A stretch of DNA of 64,000 nt from Coxiellaceae bacterium (GCA_030680235.1 JAUXWQ010000064.1:1-64000); one strand, 5' to 3'. Counted from the stretch's first letter, positions 44,300-53,247 are shown. Notes: generated by a model from the sequence alone, not told the origin. Program-made: numbers and translations.

Positions 44300-45601
44300 C
44301 TATTGTCGAAGAATATAACCATAATGTGCAGCGACTGCCTCCAAATCAAACTGATTTAAAAATAACGAAAAGCCCATCCAAGAACTTAACGCGGATAAGT
44401 CTCGAAACTGCGGGGGCATATATTTTGCTGGCGTAACAATCCCTTGTTGCATTAGCTCATAAAGCGTTGGAATATCTTCAATCAATGTTTTTCCAACAAA
44501 AAAGAGAGGGATGCGATCCACAAGGCCTTCTCTAACAGCCAATCGAATATAGTTGTAAATTAACAAGAATCCCTTCGTATACGATAAATCTTTTGTAAAA
44601 GGCCCACCATCTGGTGTGCTACCACGAAAAATACGCACGCTGTAGTGATAACTCTCTTCATCCGAAATACCTTGCTCCTTAAAAAAGCGAAATACATCAA
44701 TAAAGGTAGCTCCATTATTAACCAATGTTAATGCACGCACACGGTTCGTGATTTTGAGCATACGACTTGGATAAGATGAAAACGTAAAAATTTCTGTCGT
44801 TACCGCAAGGCCTTCTTGAGTAATACTCGATGTTGGAGAACCTTTTGATAAAAAGGTGCAAATGGGTTGTGACAATCCGTTTAGTGTTGTTCCAACATGC
44901 ACCCACCCCTCATGCACTTCTAAATACCGTAAATCACGCTCACTAAATTTCACGCCTTTTTTAAGTTTGATACGATCAGCACCTGCAGACGCATCCGCAA
45001 CAATATTATCGCTTAGTACTGCCGTCACACACTCTTCACCATTAAAATAGTGCGACAATCTTTCCTGTAGAATTTCTACCGCTTCTTCCGCCGTATATTT
45101 TTTCTCGTCTAAATCTGTCGTTCCCAATGTTTTGGTTAATTTTCCTAAAATATCCCCGAGCAATATGCCAAGATCACTGAGTCGTGGGCCATTCGGATAA
45201 AACGCATCATTAGGCGCACCATACAATTCCATTGCCAAATTTGAAAATAGTGGCTTTCCACGAGAATTTAACATTAAAATCGCTTGGCAATATTCTTCAC
45301 ACAAACGAATCATCATTTTAGAAATGCTGGTGTACTGACCCAGTTCATTCTTAATATCACGTATTAAGGTGTGAAATTGTGCTGTTAGCTCATCTGGATC
45401 AAAGCAAAGTGGTCTCTTTTCGTAATATGCTCTATCGACTTTTGGCAGTGTTTCAAATTTATTGTTAAAAAAATCTGCTTTAATCGTATCATCCCACTTG
45501 ATAGCATCTAAAATGCGAATGGGTTGTTGTAATAAAATAAGGCGGTCCGATAAAATACGAATTTTCTGTTTTTCATCATTAGATAAATGATAATCCGTCA
45601 T
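44300..45601 (-). CDS. DUF1704 / QEGLA-motif protein (MATCAP-like metallopeptidase)
   Basis: 433 residues. Family name motif in SSITQEGLAVTTEIF; EVHEGWVHVGTTLNG gives an HExxxH-type zinc site. Described as flavohemoglobin expression-modulating QEGLA motif protein in databases; the eukaryotic relatives are tyrosine carboxypeptidases acting on tubulin. Cytosolic (no signal). Length typical. Divergent from the DUF4442 gene. Confidence 0.8.
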   Translation of the reverse strand: MTDYHLSNDEKQKIRILSDRLILLQQPIRILDAIKWDDTIKADFFNNKFETLPKVDRAYYEKRPLCFDPDELTAQFHTLIRDIKNELGQYTSISKMMIRLCEEYCQAILMLNSRGKPLFSNLAMELYGAPNDAFYPNGPRLSDLGILLGDILGKLTKTLGTTDLDEKKYTAEEAVEILQERLSHYFNGEECVTAVLSDNIVADASAGADRIKLKKGVKFSERDLRYLEVHEGWVHVGTTLNGLSQPICTFLSKGSPTSSITQEGLAVTTEIFTFSSYPSRMLKITNRVRALTLVNNGATFIDVFRFFKEQGISDEESYHYSVRIFRGSTPDGGPFTKDLSYTKGFLLIYNYIRLAVREGLVDRIPLFFVGKTLIEDIPTLYELMQQGIVTPAKYMPPQFRDLSALSSWMGFSLFLNQFDLEAVAAHYGYILRQ

Positions 45602-45714
45602 ACTAATTATCCCTTGCGCTTTGTTATTTTATCCTCACATAAACAAGACACAATAGCAATATTGGAAAAAAGAGCTTACTATTTCATTTTTAAGACTATT
45701 TATTATGGAAACTT

Positions 45715-46221
45715 ATGAAAATTTTATCCAATTTAATCCAGAAATCAAAAGCATCCAAAAAACATTTATGGCTATTAAATCGATTGATGCGTTATATTGT
45801 ACCTTTCAACAAACCCCATGGTTTTAGCGTTGCAAAAATCACAGATGATTACGTTCAAACCTTTGCCTCTTATCGCAAAAAAAACTTTAACCATGTTCGC
45901 GGTATTCACGCTTGCGCCCTTGCGACTGTCGGTGAGTTGGCGGCAGGGCTATCACTGATGTCGCACTTTTCACCTTTAGAATATCGACTGATTATGTCGA
46001 ACATCACAATCGATTATCACTATCAAGCCAAAAAAAATGTGATTGCAACAGCAACTTTTTCAAAAAATGAAAAAACAGCCGTTCTAGAAGCCTTGCTAAA
46101 AGAAGGAAAAATATTGCAAACCATCCTTACTGAAATTAAGGATGAAGAAAACCAATCGATTGCCACCGTAAAATCGACATGGCAAATCAAACCTTGGAAA
46201 GCAGTTAAAACGAAAGTCTAA
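45715..46221 (+). CDS. DUF4442 hot-dog thioesterase-like protein
   Basis: 168 residues. The block PFNKPHGFSVAKITDDYV, then NHVRGIHACALATVGELAAG, is the DUF4442/PaaI-like hot-dog pattern (HxxxL...GE). Probably hydrolyses an acyl-thioester. Its stop overlaps the end of the convergent rep gene by four bases. Confidence 0.75.
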   Translation: MKILSNLIQKSKASKKHLWLLNRLMRYIVPFNKPHGFSVAKITDDYVQTFASYRKKNFNHVRGIHACALATVGELAAGLSLMSHFSPLEYRLIMSNITIDYHYQAKKNVIATATFSKNEKTAVLEALLKEGKILQTILTEIKDEENQSIATVKSTWQIKPWKAVKTKV

Positions 46222-47564
46222 TTGTTTTTTATCTGCAAAAAATTCTCAAATGAAAAAATTACCTTTTTCATGTCGGGATTTTTTTTACATAAGTATTCTG
46301 AAAATCCACGCTCAAAAAACAAGGTGACAGCAGGATTTTCAGAAGAAATTCCTGACACAATACCAGAAATAGAAGCACCCACTTGCTTATACAGTGAAAG
46401 AATAAATGCTTCATCCTGATAGAAATTGTCTACCAAACCACCACCTTGATTCAAAAAATCGCCTAATAAAGCTTCTTGTTCAGTATGTGACACTAAAAAA
46501 AATTGTCTCATCACATCACGTGCAATATACCGATAATAATCATAATAATATTTTCTGCGATCTACTTCCGGCGCAGGATTATTGTCGGCTGTTTTTTTTG
46601 GCGGACTCAACACCATTTTTTTATCTTCATAATCATTTAAAATGGCTGCATTAATGTAACCTACAACATTTTTAATCTCACCCTTTTGATAGGATTTTCT
46701 TTTTTTAATATACGCAATTGCTTTTTCTACTTTTGCATCACCATGTGTTTTTTTAAGGTTTTCTAAATCCGATGACATATCAAAAACAGATTTTACTTCA
46801 GACGAGGATGTTTCAAAGCTAATACCAATACGCTGTTTAATTGGCCGTTCTTCAATTCTAAATTTAATGGCTTTGACCACCCTACCTGTTCGAGAAAGTT
46901 CAGGAAGAATGCGAATATCAGAACACGTATTAATTTCGGTAATTGCGGGGTTTAGCACGCGTCGATTAAAATCACGAAAAATATTGTACTTTCCATCTTC
47001 AACCCCCATCAGACGTCTAAAAATAGTCATGTCAAAACTTTTTGTATAGGGCAAACCACGATACCGTGAGCAGTTTTCATAAAGTGCTAATGCATAAGAA
47101 GACTTAAACCGTGCTTGAATGGTGAGATTAATTTTCCCATAAATTTTTGGATCAATCAGTAATGTTTTAATAAGCTCGCTGTATTGATACTTGATAATGC
47201 CACGCTGTACGCTCACTGAAGATAAAATGGTTGAGGCATTCCACCCTTCTAATTCCATTTCAGGAACCGTTTCACCCAATAAATTCCATTCTAAGAGCGT
47301 GCTAATCAGTTTTTTCAGCGCTTCCTTCAGGGCCTTATGATTTCGTGTATTAGCCCCTAATAATCGTTTTAGCTCGTCAATCTTTATTTCATGAACGTTT
47401 TGCACCTTGAGTTTTGAAAACGCATGGTAAAGCAACGCATTTGAAATTTTTCGCTCTAGCAATGAAAGCTTATTAGAACAATGAATGGTTGCCACATGTT
47501 TTTTAACAATATGACGCCCGTTGATAACCTCTGTATTTTCTTGAAACCCTAATTCAACGTCCAT
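46218..47564 (-). CDS. Plasmid replication initiator, Rep_3 superfamily
   Basis: 448 residues. Residues 10..235 are the two winged-helix domains of Rep_3 (RepB/Pi type): CSNKLSLLERKISNALLYHA, INLTIQARFKSSYALALYEN, RGLPYTKSFDMTIFRRLMGV, NRRVLNPAITEINTCSDIRI. The rest (about 240..448) is a charged C-terminal extension longer than usual, unrecognised except for a KKRKSYQKGEIKNVVGYINA stretch seen in plasmid Rep proteins. The gene starts 20 bases from the iterons to which Rep should bind. GAGGG precedes the ATG. Confidence 0.9.
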   Translation of the reverse strand: MDVELGFQENTEVINGRHIVKKHVATIHCSNKLSLLERKISNALLYHAFSKLKVQNVHEIKIDELKRLLGANTRNHKALKEALKKLISTLLEWNLLGETVPEMELEGWNASTILSSVSVQRGIIKYQYSELIKTLLIDPKIYGKINLTIQARFKSSYALALYENCSRYRGLPYTKSFDMTIFRRLMGVEDGKYNIFRDFNRRVLNPAITEINTCSDIRILPELSRTGRVVKAIKFRIEERPIKQRIGISFETSSSEVKSVFDMSSDLENLKKTHGDAKVEKAIAYIKKRKSYQKGEIKNVVGYINAAILNDYEDKKMVLSPPKKTADNNPAPEVDRRKYYYDYYRYIARDVMRQFFLVSHTEQEALLGDFLNQGGGLVDNFYQDEAFILSLYKQVGASISGIVSGISSENPAVTLFFERGFSEYLCKKNPDMKKVIFSFENFLQIKNN

Positions 47565-47973
47565 TTTACCCTCAATTCTGCTACCCTTTGCTTCACAGAG
47601 ATGTCACACTTCTTCACATAACTGTCACAGTTACTTCACAGAGATGTCACATTACTTCACAGAGATGTCACATAGAATGTCGTAACATTTTGATTTAAAA
47701 AAGAAAATCAAAAAAGAAACATTAAAAACATATATAAATAATAACAACAGGGCTGAAAATAACCAAGCGTTAACATACTGTTGTTGTATTTATTTTATAA
47801 AACAAAACACCTGAGCATTTTTAAGACAAATTATCATTCGAGATCGCCAAAAAATGAAAATTTTTTGTTCACGAAGAATTGCTAGGGGAGTTACTTAAAA
47901 ACACGGATTTAAAAATCATCCATAGCATGTTAAATTGATTGATTATTTGTGTTACTCACAAGGATCGTTTCCT
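47565..47973. other. Putative iteron-type replication origin (oriV)
   Basis: Lies between divergent rep and parA. It contains four iterons (47592..47672), followed by a very AT-rich stretch (about 47690..47790) suited to strand opening. I see no perfect DnaA box. A 22-base motif at 47827..47848 is shared with MITE-like element 1 (19/22). A second, isolated iteron-like copy lies at 50271..50287. Confidence 0.7.
47592..47672 (+). repeat. Four iterons (17-base core, 21 to 22-base period)
   Basis: TTCACAGAGATGTCACA occurs exactly at 47592..47608, 47635..47651 and 47656..47672; a variant TTCACATAACTGTCACA is at 47613..47629. Start-to-start distances are 21, 22 and 21 bases, i.e. two helical turns, so Rep would bind all on one face. 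Confidence 0.9.
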
Positions 47974-48867
47974 ATGAAAATCATCGTTCCCTGCAATAAT
48001 AAAGGTGGGGTTGGAAAAACTTGTGTTGCGGCTATTTTGGCGGATTACTTTTCAAAAGTGCAAAAGAAAAAAACGCTAGTCATTGATTTAGATCCTCAGT
48101 GCAATATATCGCAACGCTTTATGCAGATGGAAATAGATCCCAATAAACCAGATGGTCATCGCCCATCTATCCATCCTGATTATCGTGAATCTGATGAAGA
48201 ATGGGATGGAAGAAGCAGCATTGCTGATATTTTTTTACGTCCACAGGCCGGTGTTGTGCCCTATCCTACAATGAATGAAAATTTGGATATTATGCCAGCA
48301 CATGCATCAGACCTTTTGGCGGTGGAACAATGTCGCCAAGAAGAAGTATTAGAAAAGATATATGATCGTTTTAAAGCGTTTTTAAACATGCCTGATGTCC
48401 ATGAGTCCTATGACTACGTTATTGTTGACACAGCGCCCTCAAAAGGGCCTTTGACGCGATCTGCAGTAAGAGCAGCAACGCATTTAATCATTCCGACGCA
48501 GATGGAGGATAAGCCGATCCGCGGGGTGTTTGGTATGATGCAGTTATGGATGCAAGAAACAAAGAATCGAAATGATGATAACCAATTGAATTTAATAGGT
48601 ATTTTGCCAAATATGTTTGATACGCGTACTGCATTGCATACGAGTATGTATCATGATTTGCAAAAGAATGAGACGATTGCTGAACATTTAATGCCTTGCA
48701 AATTGTCAAGACGGATTACGTTTGCTGAAAACGATACAGAAAACCCCACGCCAAAATCAATTTTTGACTTACCAAGCAATAATAAAGCCAAACAAGAATG
48801 CTTGGTAATGTGTGAGTATGTTGTTGCGAAAATAGAGAGTACACACAAGGAAACTGTTTATGGCTAA
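47974..48867 (+). CDS. parA: ParA-family partition ATPase
   Basis: 297 residues. Deviant Walker A PCNNKGGVGKTCVAAILADY, switch region VIDLDPQCNISQRF and YDYVIVDTAPSKGPLTRSAV. No N-terminal DNA-binding extension, so closer to the short (type Ib/chromosomal) forms, though an insert (about 55..80) follows the DLDPQCN block. Start ATG 47974 with AGGA ten bases upstream; an in-frame TTG lies at 47935. Overlaps parB by eight bases. Confidence 0.9.
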   Translation: MKIIVPCNNKGGVGKTCVAAILADYFSKVQKKKTLVIDLDPQCNISQRFMQMEIDPNKPDGHRPSIHPDYRESDEEWDGRSSIADIFLRPQAGVVPYPTMNENLDIMPAHASDLLAVEQCRQEEVLEKIYDRFKAFLNMPDVHESYDYVIVDTAPSKGPLTRSAVRAATHLIIPTQMEDKPIRGVFGMMQLWMQETKNRNDDNQLNLIGILPNMFDTRTALHTSMYHDLQKNETIAEHLMPCKLSRRITFAENDTENPTPKSIFDLPSNNKAKQECLVMCEYVVAKIESTHKETVYG

Positions 48868-49825
48868 AAAGAAATTTGGAATTAGCCCAGCTGTTGATAA
48901 AGCACTTACGCAAACGATTCAAATGGCAAAGGCCGAACATTCGCATTTTTTTAATACGGAAATTTTAATTGATCGTATTACGCTTGATCCTGAAAATCCC
49001 AGGAAGCATAAAATCACGATTCAGGATGTGAAGTCTGGTTTGTCTTTACGTGACCCAGATCATGCAGAAAAACAGAATGAGTACGAAGGGTTATGTGAGC
49101 TTTCAGAATCTATCAAACGAGAAGGGTTGTTGCATCCGATTGTTGTTATCGAAGAAAGTGGTAACTTCAAATTAGTGGCAGGTGAAAGACGTTTCTTTGC
49201 AACCGTGATAGCAGATAAAAAAGTAATTGAGGCGAGAGTATTTCGCAAAAAGCCAAAGGCGCTTGATCTTAAAGTCATTCAATGGTCTGAAAACCAAGCA
49301 CGTAAAGATCTTTCTTTGTATGAAAAATTAATGAACGTGTCGGCAATTTTAGAATCTTACCGAATAGAACATGGCGAAGATTTGACCGCGATTAAGCTAT
49401 CGGATGTGATTAGCGTGAGTCGTCAACAAGCGCAGTTTTACAAAGCGATTCTTTCAAATAAAGTATTAATGATTTTTATTCTTGAGAAGAAAATCAATAC
49501 GCTTGAAGTTGCAAGACAGTTATCTTCGTTGAGTCAACCCGAAATAGAATCATTTTTACAGCAAAGAACAGAAGCGCGATTGAACCTTAATGTTAAAAAA
49601 GAGACGACTTCTTCGCGCATAAAGACTGAGAATGTTGTGAAGCTCGGTGTTTTGACGAAGGCGTTTGTGGCCAGAGAAATCATAGAGACCATGCTGAAAA
49701 CGGAACGTCTCAAAAGATATACACATGAGTTTGATTCGATCGATTGGAAAAATCCAGGACAATCGGCAAAAGCATTTCGTATGTTATTGGCTTTGATGGA
49801 AACTGAACTGCAAGAACTCGTGTAA
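48860..49825 (+). CDS. parB: ParB-family centromere-binding protein
   Basis: 321 residues. ILIDRITLDPENPRKH, LCELSESIKREGLLHPIVVI and FKLVAGERRFFATVIA (GERRxxA, the nucleotide-binding box of ParB) are followed by a helix-turn-helix region (IKLSDVISVSRQQAQFYKAI). The C-terminal part should dimerise. The HTH differs from chromosomal Spo0J types. Likely binds parS sites downstream of the gene (50305..50320, and perhaps the palindromes at 49842 and 50194). Confidence 0.9.
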   Translation: MAKKKFGISPAVDKALTQTIQMAKAEHSHFFNTEILIDRITLDPENPRKHKITIQDVKSGLSLRDPDHAEKQNEYEGLCELSESIKREGLLHPIVVIEESGNFKLVAGERRFFATVIADKKVIEARVFRKKPKALDLKVIQWSENQARKDLSLYEKLMNVSAILESYRIEHGEDLTAIKLSDVISVSRQQAQFYKAILSNKVLMIFILEKKINTLEVARQLSSLSQPEIESFLQQRTEARLNLNVKKETTSSRIKTENVVKLGVLTKAFVAREIIETMLKTERLKRYTHEFDSIDWKNPGQSAKAFRMLLALMETELQELV

Positions 49826-49836
49826 CTTCATAAAAA

Positions 49837-49861
49837 GAAAACGCTACACTGTAGCGTTTTC
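49837..49861. terminator. Near-perfect palindrome after parB (terminator and/or ParB site)
   Basis: GAAAACGCTACA-C-TGTAGCGTTTTC: 12-base arms around a single C. The T-run in the right arm would allow termination of parB transcription. The 15-base core CGCTACACTGTAGCG (49842..49856) recurs exactly at 50194..50208, again followed by T's. Confidence 0.6.
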
Positions 49862-50193
49862 ATCATAGCTGCCGTATGACTTAAAAAAACCACTTGTTAC
49901 GGTCTCAATTTTTGATGCGAGCATTCTTACATGTTTCTTCATTGAGGCTGTGAGACGAAGCTAAGGGAAACGAGCGCGCAAGCAACCGCGAAACTCAAGC
50001 GCTTAGACTAGTCTTTGTAAAACAAGATTCTATTGATTATCAATTCAAATTGGCAAAAAATTACATGCTCTTCGTTTGGGTTTTGTAGTCGCTTGCGCCC
50101 TTGCTACCATTAGCATTGTTAATTGGTTAATTGCCTTATGATGATTATCAGAAAAGATCGCTGTATGACGCTAGGCTAAGCAATTATGATAAG

Positions 50194-50208
50194 CGCTACA
50201 CTGTAGCG
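50194..50208. repeat. Second copy of the palindrome CGCTACACTGTAGCG
   Basis: Identical to 49842..49856 and 352 bases away, with no gene between or next to it whose transcript it would end. This makes a protein-binding role, such as a partition site, plausible. Confidence 0.5.
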
Positions 50209-50304
50209 TTTTTAACTCATTGAAAAACAGCATGTTAATACTTTAAAGAAGGCCGTAACGTTCAGATAAGTTCACACAGACGTCACACTTCTTGTTAATT
50301 GAAT

Positions 50305-50320
50305 TGTTCCACGTGGATCA
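50305..50320. promoter_or_regulatory. Near-consensus parS site
   Basis: TGTTCCACGTGGATCA matches the canonical chromosomal parS palindrome TGTTCCACGTGGAACA at 15 of 16 positions. It lies 480 bases after parB and 18 bases after an iteron-like copy. Confidence 0.65.
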
Positions 50321-50374
50321 TTAGCCATTGTTTAGGTAATTAAGCTGTCTTTTTTAATGAGCATCTCATTTAAC

Positions 50375-51250
50375 TTAATGTAGCGACCAGATGATTTCAG
50401 TTTGTTTTATCCAATGATGTGGCAGACGTGTCTGCAGCATTTTTTTAGCATTTTTTACATCGTATTTATTTGAAAACAATGCGAAGCAAGTTGATCCGCT
50501 TCCGCTCATGCGCGTTAATAAACATCCTGGTTGTTCTGTTAGCAGTGCCAATAGGTCTTGAATAGAGGGCATTAATGCGATAGCAGGTTCTTCAAGATCA
50601 TTGTGTGCTTCATGCATTTGTTTGATAAAAGTATCAAAATTTACTGTTTCTAAATGTTGAATTTTTTTTGAAAAAGGGCGATTACTTGTCGCATATTGTT
50701 TATAAACTGCGGGTGTTGATAGTGATTCGGGTGGTTTAATTAATAATACGGGTGATGCATTAAATTCTGTAGAAAGGGGTTCAATAATTTCACCAATACC
50801 TGAAATACGTGCAGATTTTTGATAAAGGCAAGCAGGGATGTCTGCACCGAGTGATAGCCCAATCTCAGCAAGAAGAGACGCATCTGCATTTAATTTCCAA
50901 AATGCATTCAAGGCCTTTAAGGTAACTGCAGCATCAGAAGAGCCACCACCCAATCCACTGCCAACGGGTAATTGTTTTGAAAGATGAATATGTGCGCCAG
51001 TGCTAACATTAAATTTTTGTTTTAGTAGCAGGGCTGCTCGATAAACCAAATTATTTTCAATAGGAGTATCAATGACAGTATGGAAAGGACCATCTATTGT
51101 CATAGACAGTGTTTCAGCTGGACTGATGGTGATTTCATCACCAAGTGTTGTGAAAACAAAGAGGCTATCTAAAAGATGATAGCCATCCGATCGCCGACCC
51201 GTGATATGCAGGCATAAATTTAATTTTGCAGGTGCAATGATGTTAATCAT
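50375..51250 (-). CDS. ispE: 4-(cytidine 5'-diphospho)-2-C-methyl-D-erythritol kinase
   Basis: 291 residues of the GHMP kinase family. PAKLNLCLHITGRRSDGYHL is the IspE N-terminus and PVGSGLGGGSSDAAVTLKAL the ATP loop; MSGSGSTCFALF closes the active site. It phosphorylates CDP-methylerythritol in the MEP pathway to isoprenoids. Overlaps the end of ispF by eight bases. Essential where MEP is the only route, which argues that this DNA belongs to a chromosome or chromid. Confidence 0.95.
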   Translation of the reverse strand: MINIIAPAKLNLCLHITGRRSDGYHLLDSLFVFTTLGDEITISPAETLSMTIDGPFHTVIDTPIENNLVYRAALLLKQKFNVSTGAHIHLSKQLPVGSGLGGGSSDAAVTLKALNAFWKLNADASLLAEIGLSLGADIPACLYQKSARISGIGEIIEPLSTEFNASPVLLIKPPESLSTPAVYKQYATSNRPFSKKIQHLETVNFDTFIKQMHEAHNDLEEPAIALMPSIQDLLALLTEQPGCLLTRMSGSGSTCFALFSNKYDVKNAKKMLQTRLPHHWIKQTEIIWSLH

Positions 51251-51755
51251 GGGCAGGTACTTTTACGCTGACAATAGCTTGCGCGGCAATGCCCTCCGAG
51301 CGCCCTAAAAATCCCAGCTTTTCGGTCGTAGTCGCTTTAATATTAACATTTTCCGGTCTTAATTTGAGGATGCTTGCTAAGACGTTTTTCATTGTGGGTT
51401 TATGAGGTGTTAGTTTTGGGGATTCACAAATAATGGTGATATCTGCGTTAATTAAAACGGCTTGACGTTCTTTAAACAATGATAAAGCATGCGTAACAAA
51501 CTGTGTTGAATCGGCATTTTTCCAACGCATATCAGTCGGTGGAAAGTGTTCACCAATATCGCCAGCGCCAATGGCACCTAGCATGGCATCAACCAGTGCG
51601 TGTAGCGCAACATCGCCATCTGAATGTGCAAGAACGCGATAATGACTCGGAATTGAAAGGCCGCATAACCGAATATGTTGCATATCATCACAAGATTCAA
51701 AGGCATGAACATCAAAGCCGATGCCAGAAGTGAAATGAAAAGAGTTTGGATTCAT
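51243..51755 (-). CDS. ispF: 2-C-methyl-D-erythritol 2,4-cyclodiphosphate synthase
   Basis: 170 residues. GIGFDVHAFESCDD (zinc ligands Asp and His), LAHSDGDVALHALVDAMLGA, IGEHFPPTD and TTEKLGFLGRSEGIAAQA are the IspF motifs. Converts CDP-ME 2-phosphate to MEcPP, the step after IspE. Slightly longer than the usual 158 because of a short N-terminal extension and the CDDMQHIRL stretch. First gene of the ispF-ispE operon. Confidence 0.95.
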   Translation of the reverse strand: MNPNSFHFTSGIGFDVHAFESCDDMQHIRLCGLSIPSHYRVLAHSDGDVALHALVDAMLGAIGAGDIGEHFPPTDMRWKNADSTQFVTHALSLFKERQAVLINADITIICESPKLTPHKPTMKNVLASILKLRPENVNIKATTTEKLGFLGRSEGIAAQAIVSVKVPAHD

Positions 51756-51873
51756 GGTATTGATAGCCTATCATAAGCTACATTTTGCGATACTCTAGCA
51801 ACAATGTAGATCATCTTAATGCAGCAGGTTTGAATGAATGCAGTATATCTCTGAAAGTGACAAAGGAACAATA

Positions 51874-52929
51874 ATGCCAAAAGAAAAAGCAACAGAAAAA
51901 AAATTTGCATGGGCAGTCGTAGGTGCAGGTCCTGCTGGTATGACTGCCGTTGGATTATTATTAGATTCGGGTGTTACAGGTGACGATATCTTGTGGATTG
52001 ATCCGCATTTTCAAGCAGGGGATTTTGGTCGTTTTTGGGGTGAAGTGAATAGCAATACGCGAGTTACTTTATTTCGTCAGTTCCTTTTAGGGGTTTCTAG
52101 TTTTGATTACAAGAATCGTCCAAAAGATTTTTTATTTGATCACTTGGATGATGCGCATTTTACAACCCTGCAAAACGTGACGGATCCTTTATTGTGGGTG
52201 ACTGAACAATTGGTTAAAAAAGTGGTGACGGAAAAAGCAGAAGTGCATTCACTTAAAATTTCAGATGGTGCTTGGCAGATCAATACCTCAAAAACGTTTT
52301 TCTCAGAAAAAGTTATTTTGGCTGTTGGATCGGAAGCAAAATCGTTAGATCATCCTGGCATTGAAAAAATTTCCATGATGGAAGCATTAACACCCAGCAT
52401 ATTAAAAACAGTCTGTAAGCCAGATGATGTGGTTGCTGTTTTTGGTAGTTCTCATTCTGCAATGATTGCTGTGCGTAATTTAGTCGAATGTGGTGTTAAA
52501 AATATTGTGAACTTTTATCAATCGCCATTGCGTTACGCGGTGATTTTTGATGATTGGATTTTGTATGATGATACTGGGTTGAAAGGTGAAACAGCAGCAT
52601 GGGTGCGTGAGAATATTTCAAAAAAATGTTTGCCTCAAATTACACGTCATTTAGCAACGGAAGAAAATTTGGATCAATTTTTATCGGGGTGTAACAAGGC
52701 CATTTACGCGGTTGGTTTTCAACAGCGTCATATTCCAGTGTCGGGTGTTTTTCTATCACGGTATGACGTTTCAAATGGTATTATTGCGCCAGGACTTTTT
52801 GGCGCTGGGATTGGGTTCCCCATTGTTGTTGATGATCCTTTTGGTCGACAGGAAGCGAATGTAGGCTTGTGGAAGTTTTTGAAAAATATGCGACGCACCT
52901 TACCATTATGGCGGTGTTACGGTTTATAA
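51874..52929 (+). CDS. FAD/NAD(P)-binding oxidoreductase
   Basis: 351 residues. FAWAVVGAGPAGMTAVGLLL is the FAD Rossmann motif; VVAVFGSSHSAMIAVRNLVE is a second nucleotide-binding region; KAIYAVGFQQRHIPVSG near the end fits pyridine nucleotide-disulfide-like enzymes. No CxxC redox pair is seen, so it is more like a flavin-dependent reductase or monooxygenase. Start ATG 51874 has AAAGGA at good distance; an ATG at 51838 has none. Substrate unknown. Confidence 0.75.
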   Translation: MPKEKATEKKFAWAVVGAGPAGMTAVGLLLDSGVTGDDILWIDPHFQAGDFGRFWGEVNSNTRVTLFRQFLLGVSSFDYKNRPKDFLFDHLDDAHFTTLQNVTDPLLWVTEQLVKKVVTEKAEVHSLKISDGAWQINTSKTFFSEKVILAVGSEAKSLDHPGIEKISMMEALTPSILKTVCKPDDVVAVFGSSHSAMIAVRNLVECGVKNIVNFYQSPLRYAVIFDDWILYDDTGLKGETAAWVRENISKKCLPQITRHLATEENLDQFLSGCNKAIYAVGFQQRHIPVSGVFLSRYDVSNGIIAPGLFGAGIGFPIVVDDPFGRQEANVGLWKFLKNMRRTLPLWRCYGL

Positions 52930-52948
52930 AGGGCTTATTCAGCAGAGT

Positions 52949-53083
52949 CTAAGCGTTTTTACAAAGGTATCATTGTCCGTTGCATTAAGTGCTTTGATGC
53001 GAGCGTGAATGTAACGTGTGTTTGCAGGAAATGCAGGGCTGTTGACCCTGAAAATTGCTTGCACCGCGCGCGGCTCGCATTAA
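52949..53083. repeat. REP-like palindromic repeat, copy C
   Basis: TTGATGCGAGC (52994..53004) pairs with GCTCGCATTAA (53073..53083); inside are CACCGCGCGCGG and a GTGTGTTTGCAGGAAA stretch like copy A. The left flank (CTAAGCGTTTTTAC, ATTGTCCGTT, CATTAAGTGCT) equals that of copy B. Lies in the 318-base spacer between two convergent genes, which holds nothing else. Confidence 0.7.
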
Positions 53084-53247
53084 AAAACGCTTATTTCAAC
53101 TGGACTTTGGCCATTTTGAATTCTCTACAAAATCACTATCGCTAACCAGCTTTTATAAGCATTTGCGTTAAACAAAAAAACGCTGCAACTGCTTGAATTT
53201 TCATTTTATTGCTGGATTTCCCCGTATTTTCATTTTGGCACCACACT

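Larger units (their letters stand above)
49826..50374. other. Putative centromere region downstream of parB
   Basis: 549 bases without a gene. It contains a 25-base palindrome just after parB, a second copy of its core at 50194..50208, a fragment of the REP-like repeat (TGATGCGAGC at 49913), an isolated iteron-like site (TTCACACAGACGTCACA, 50271..50287, 15/17 to the iteron) and a parS-like site. Together with rep, iterons and parAB this looks like the far edge of one replicon-maintenance cassette. Confidence 0.55.

Noticed and set aside
47592-47672. CRISPR-like array
   Set aside because: Repeat period is 21 to 22 bases with 4 to 5-base spacers, between rep and parA: iterons, not CRISPR.
47565-49825. 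Whole window as a plasmid
   Set aside because: rlmJ, phrB, ispE, ispF, deaD and msrBA are core chromosomal genes; a chromosome with an integrated replicon or a chromid fits better.
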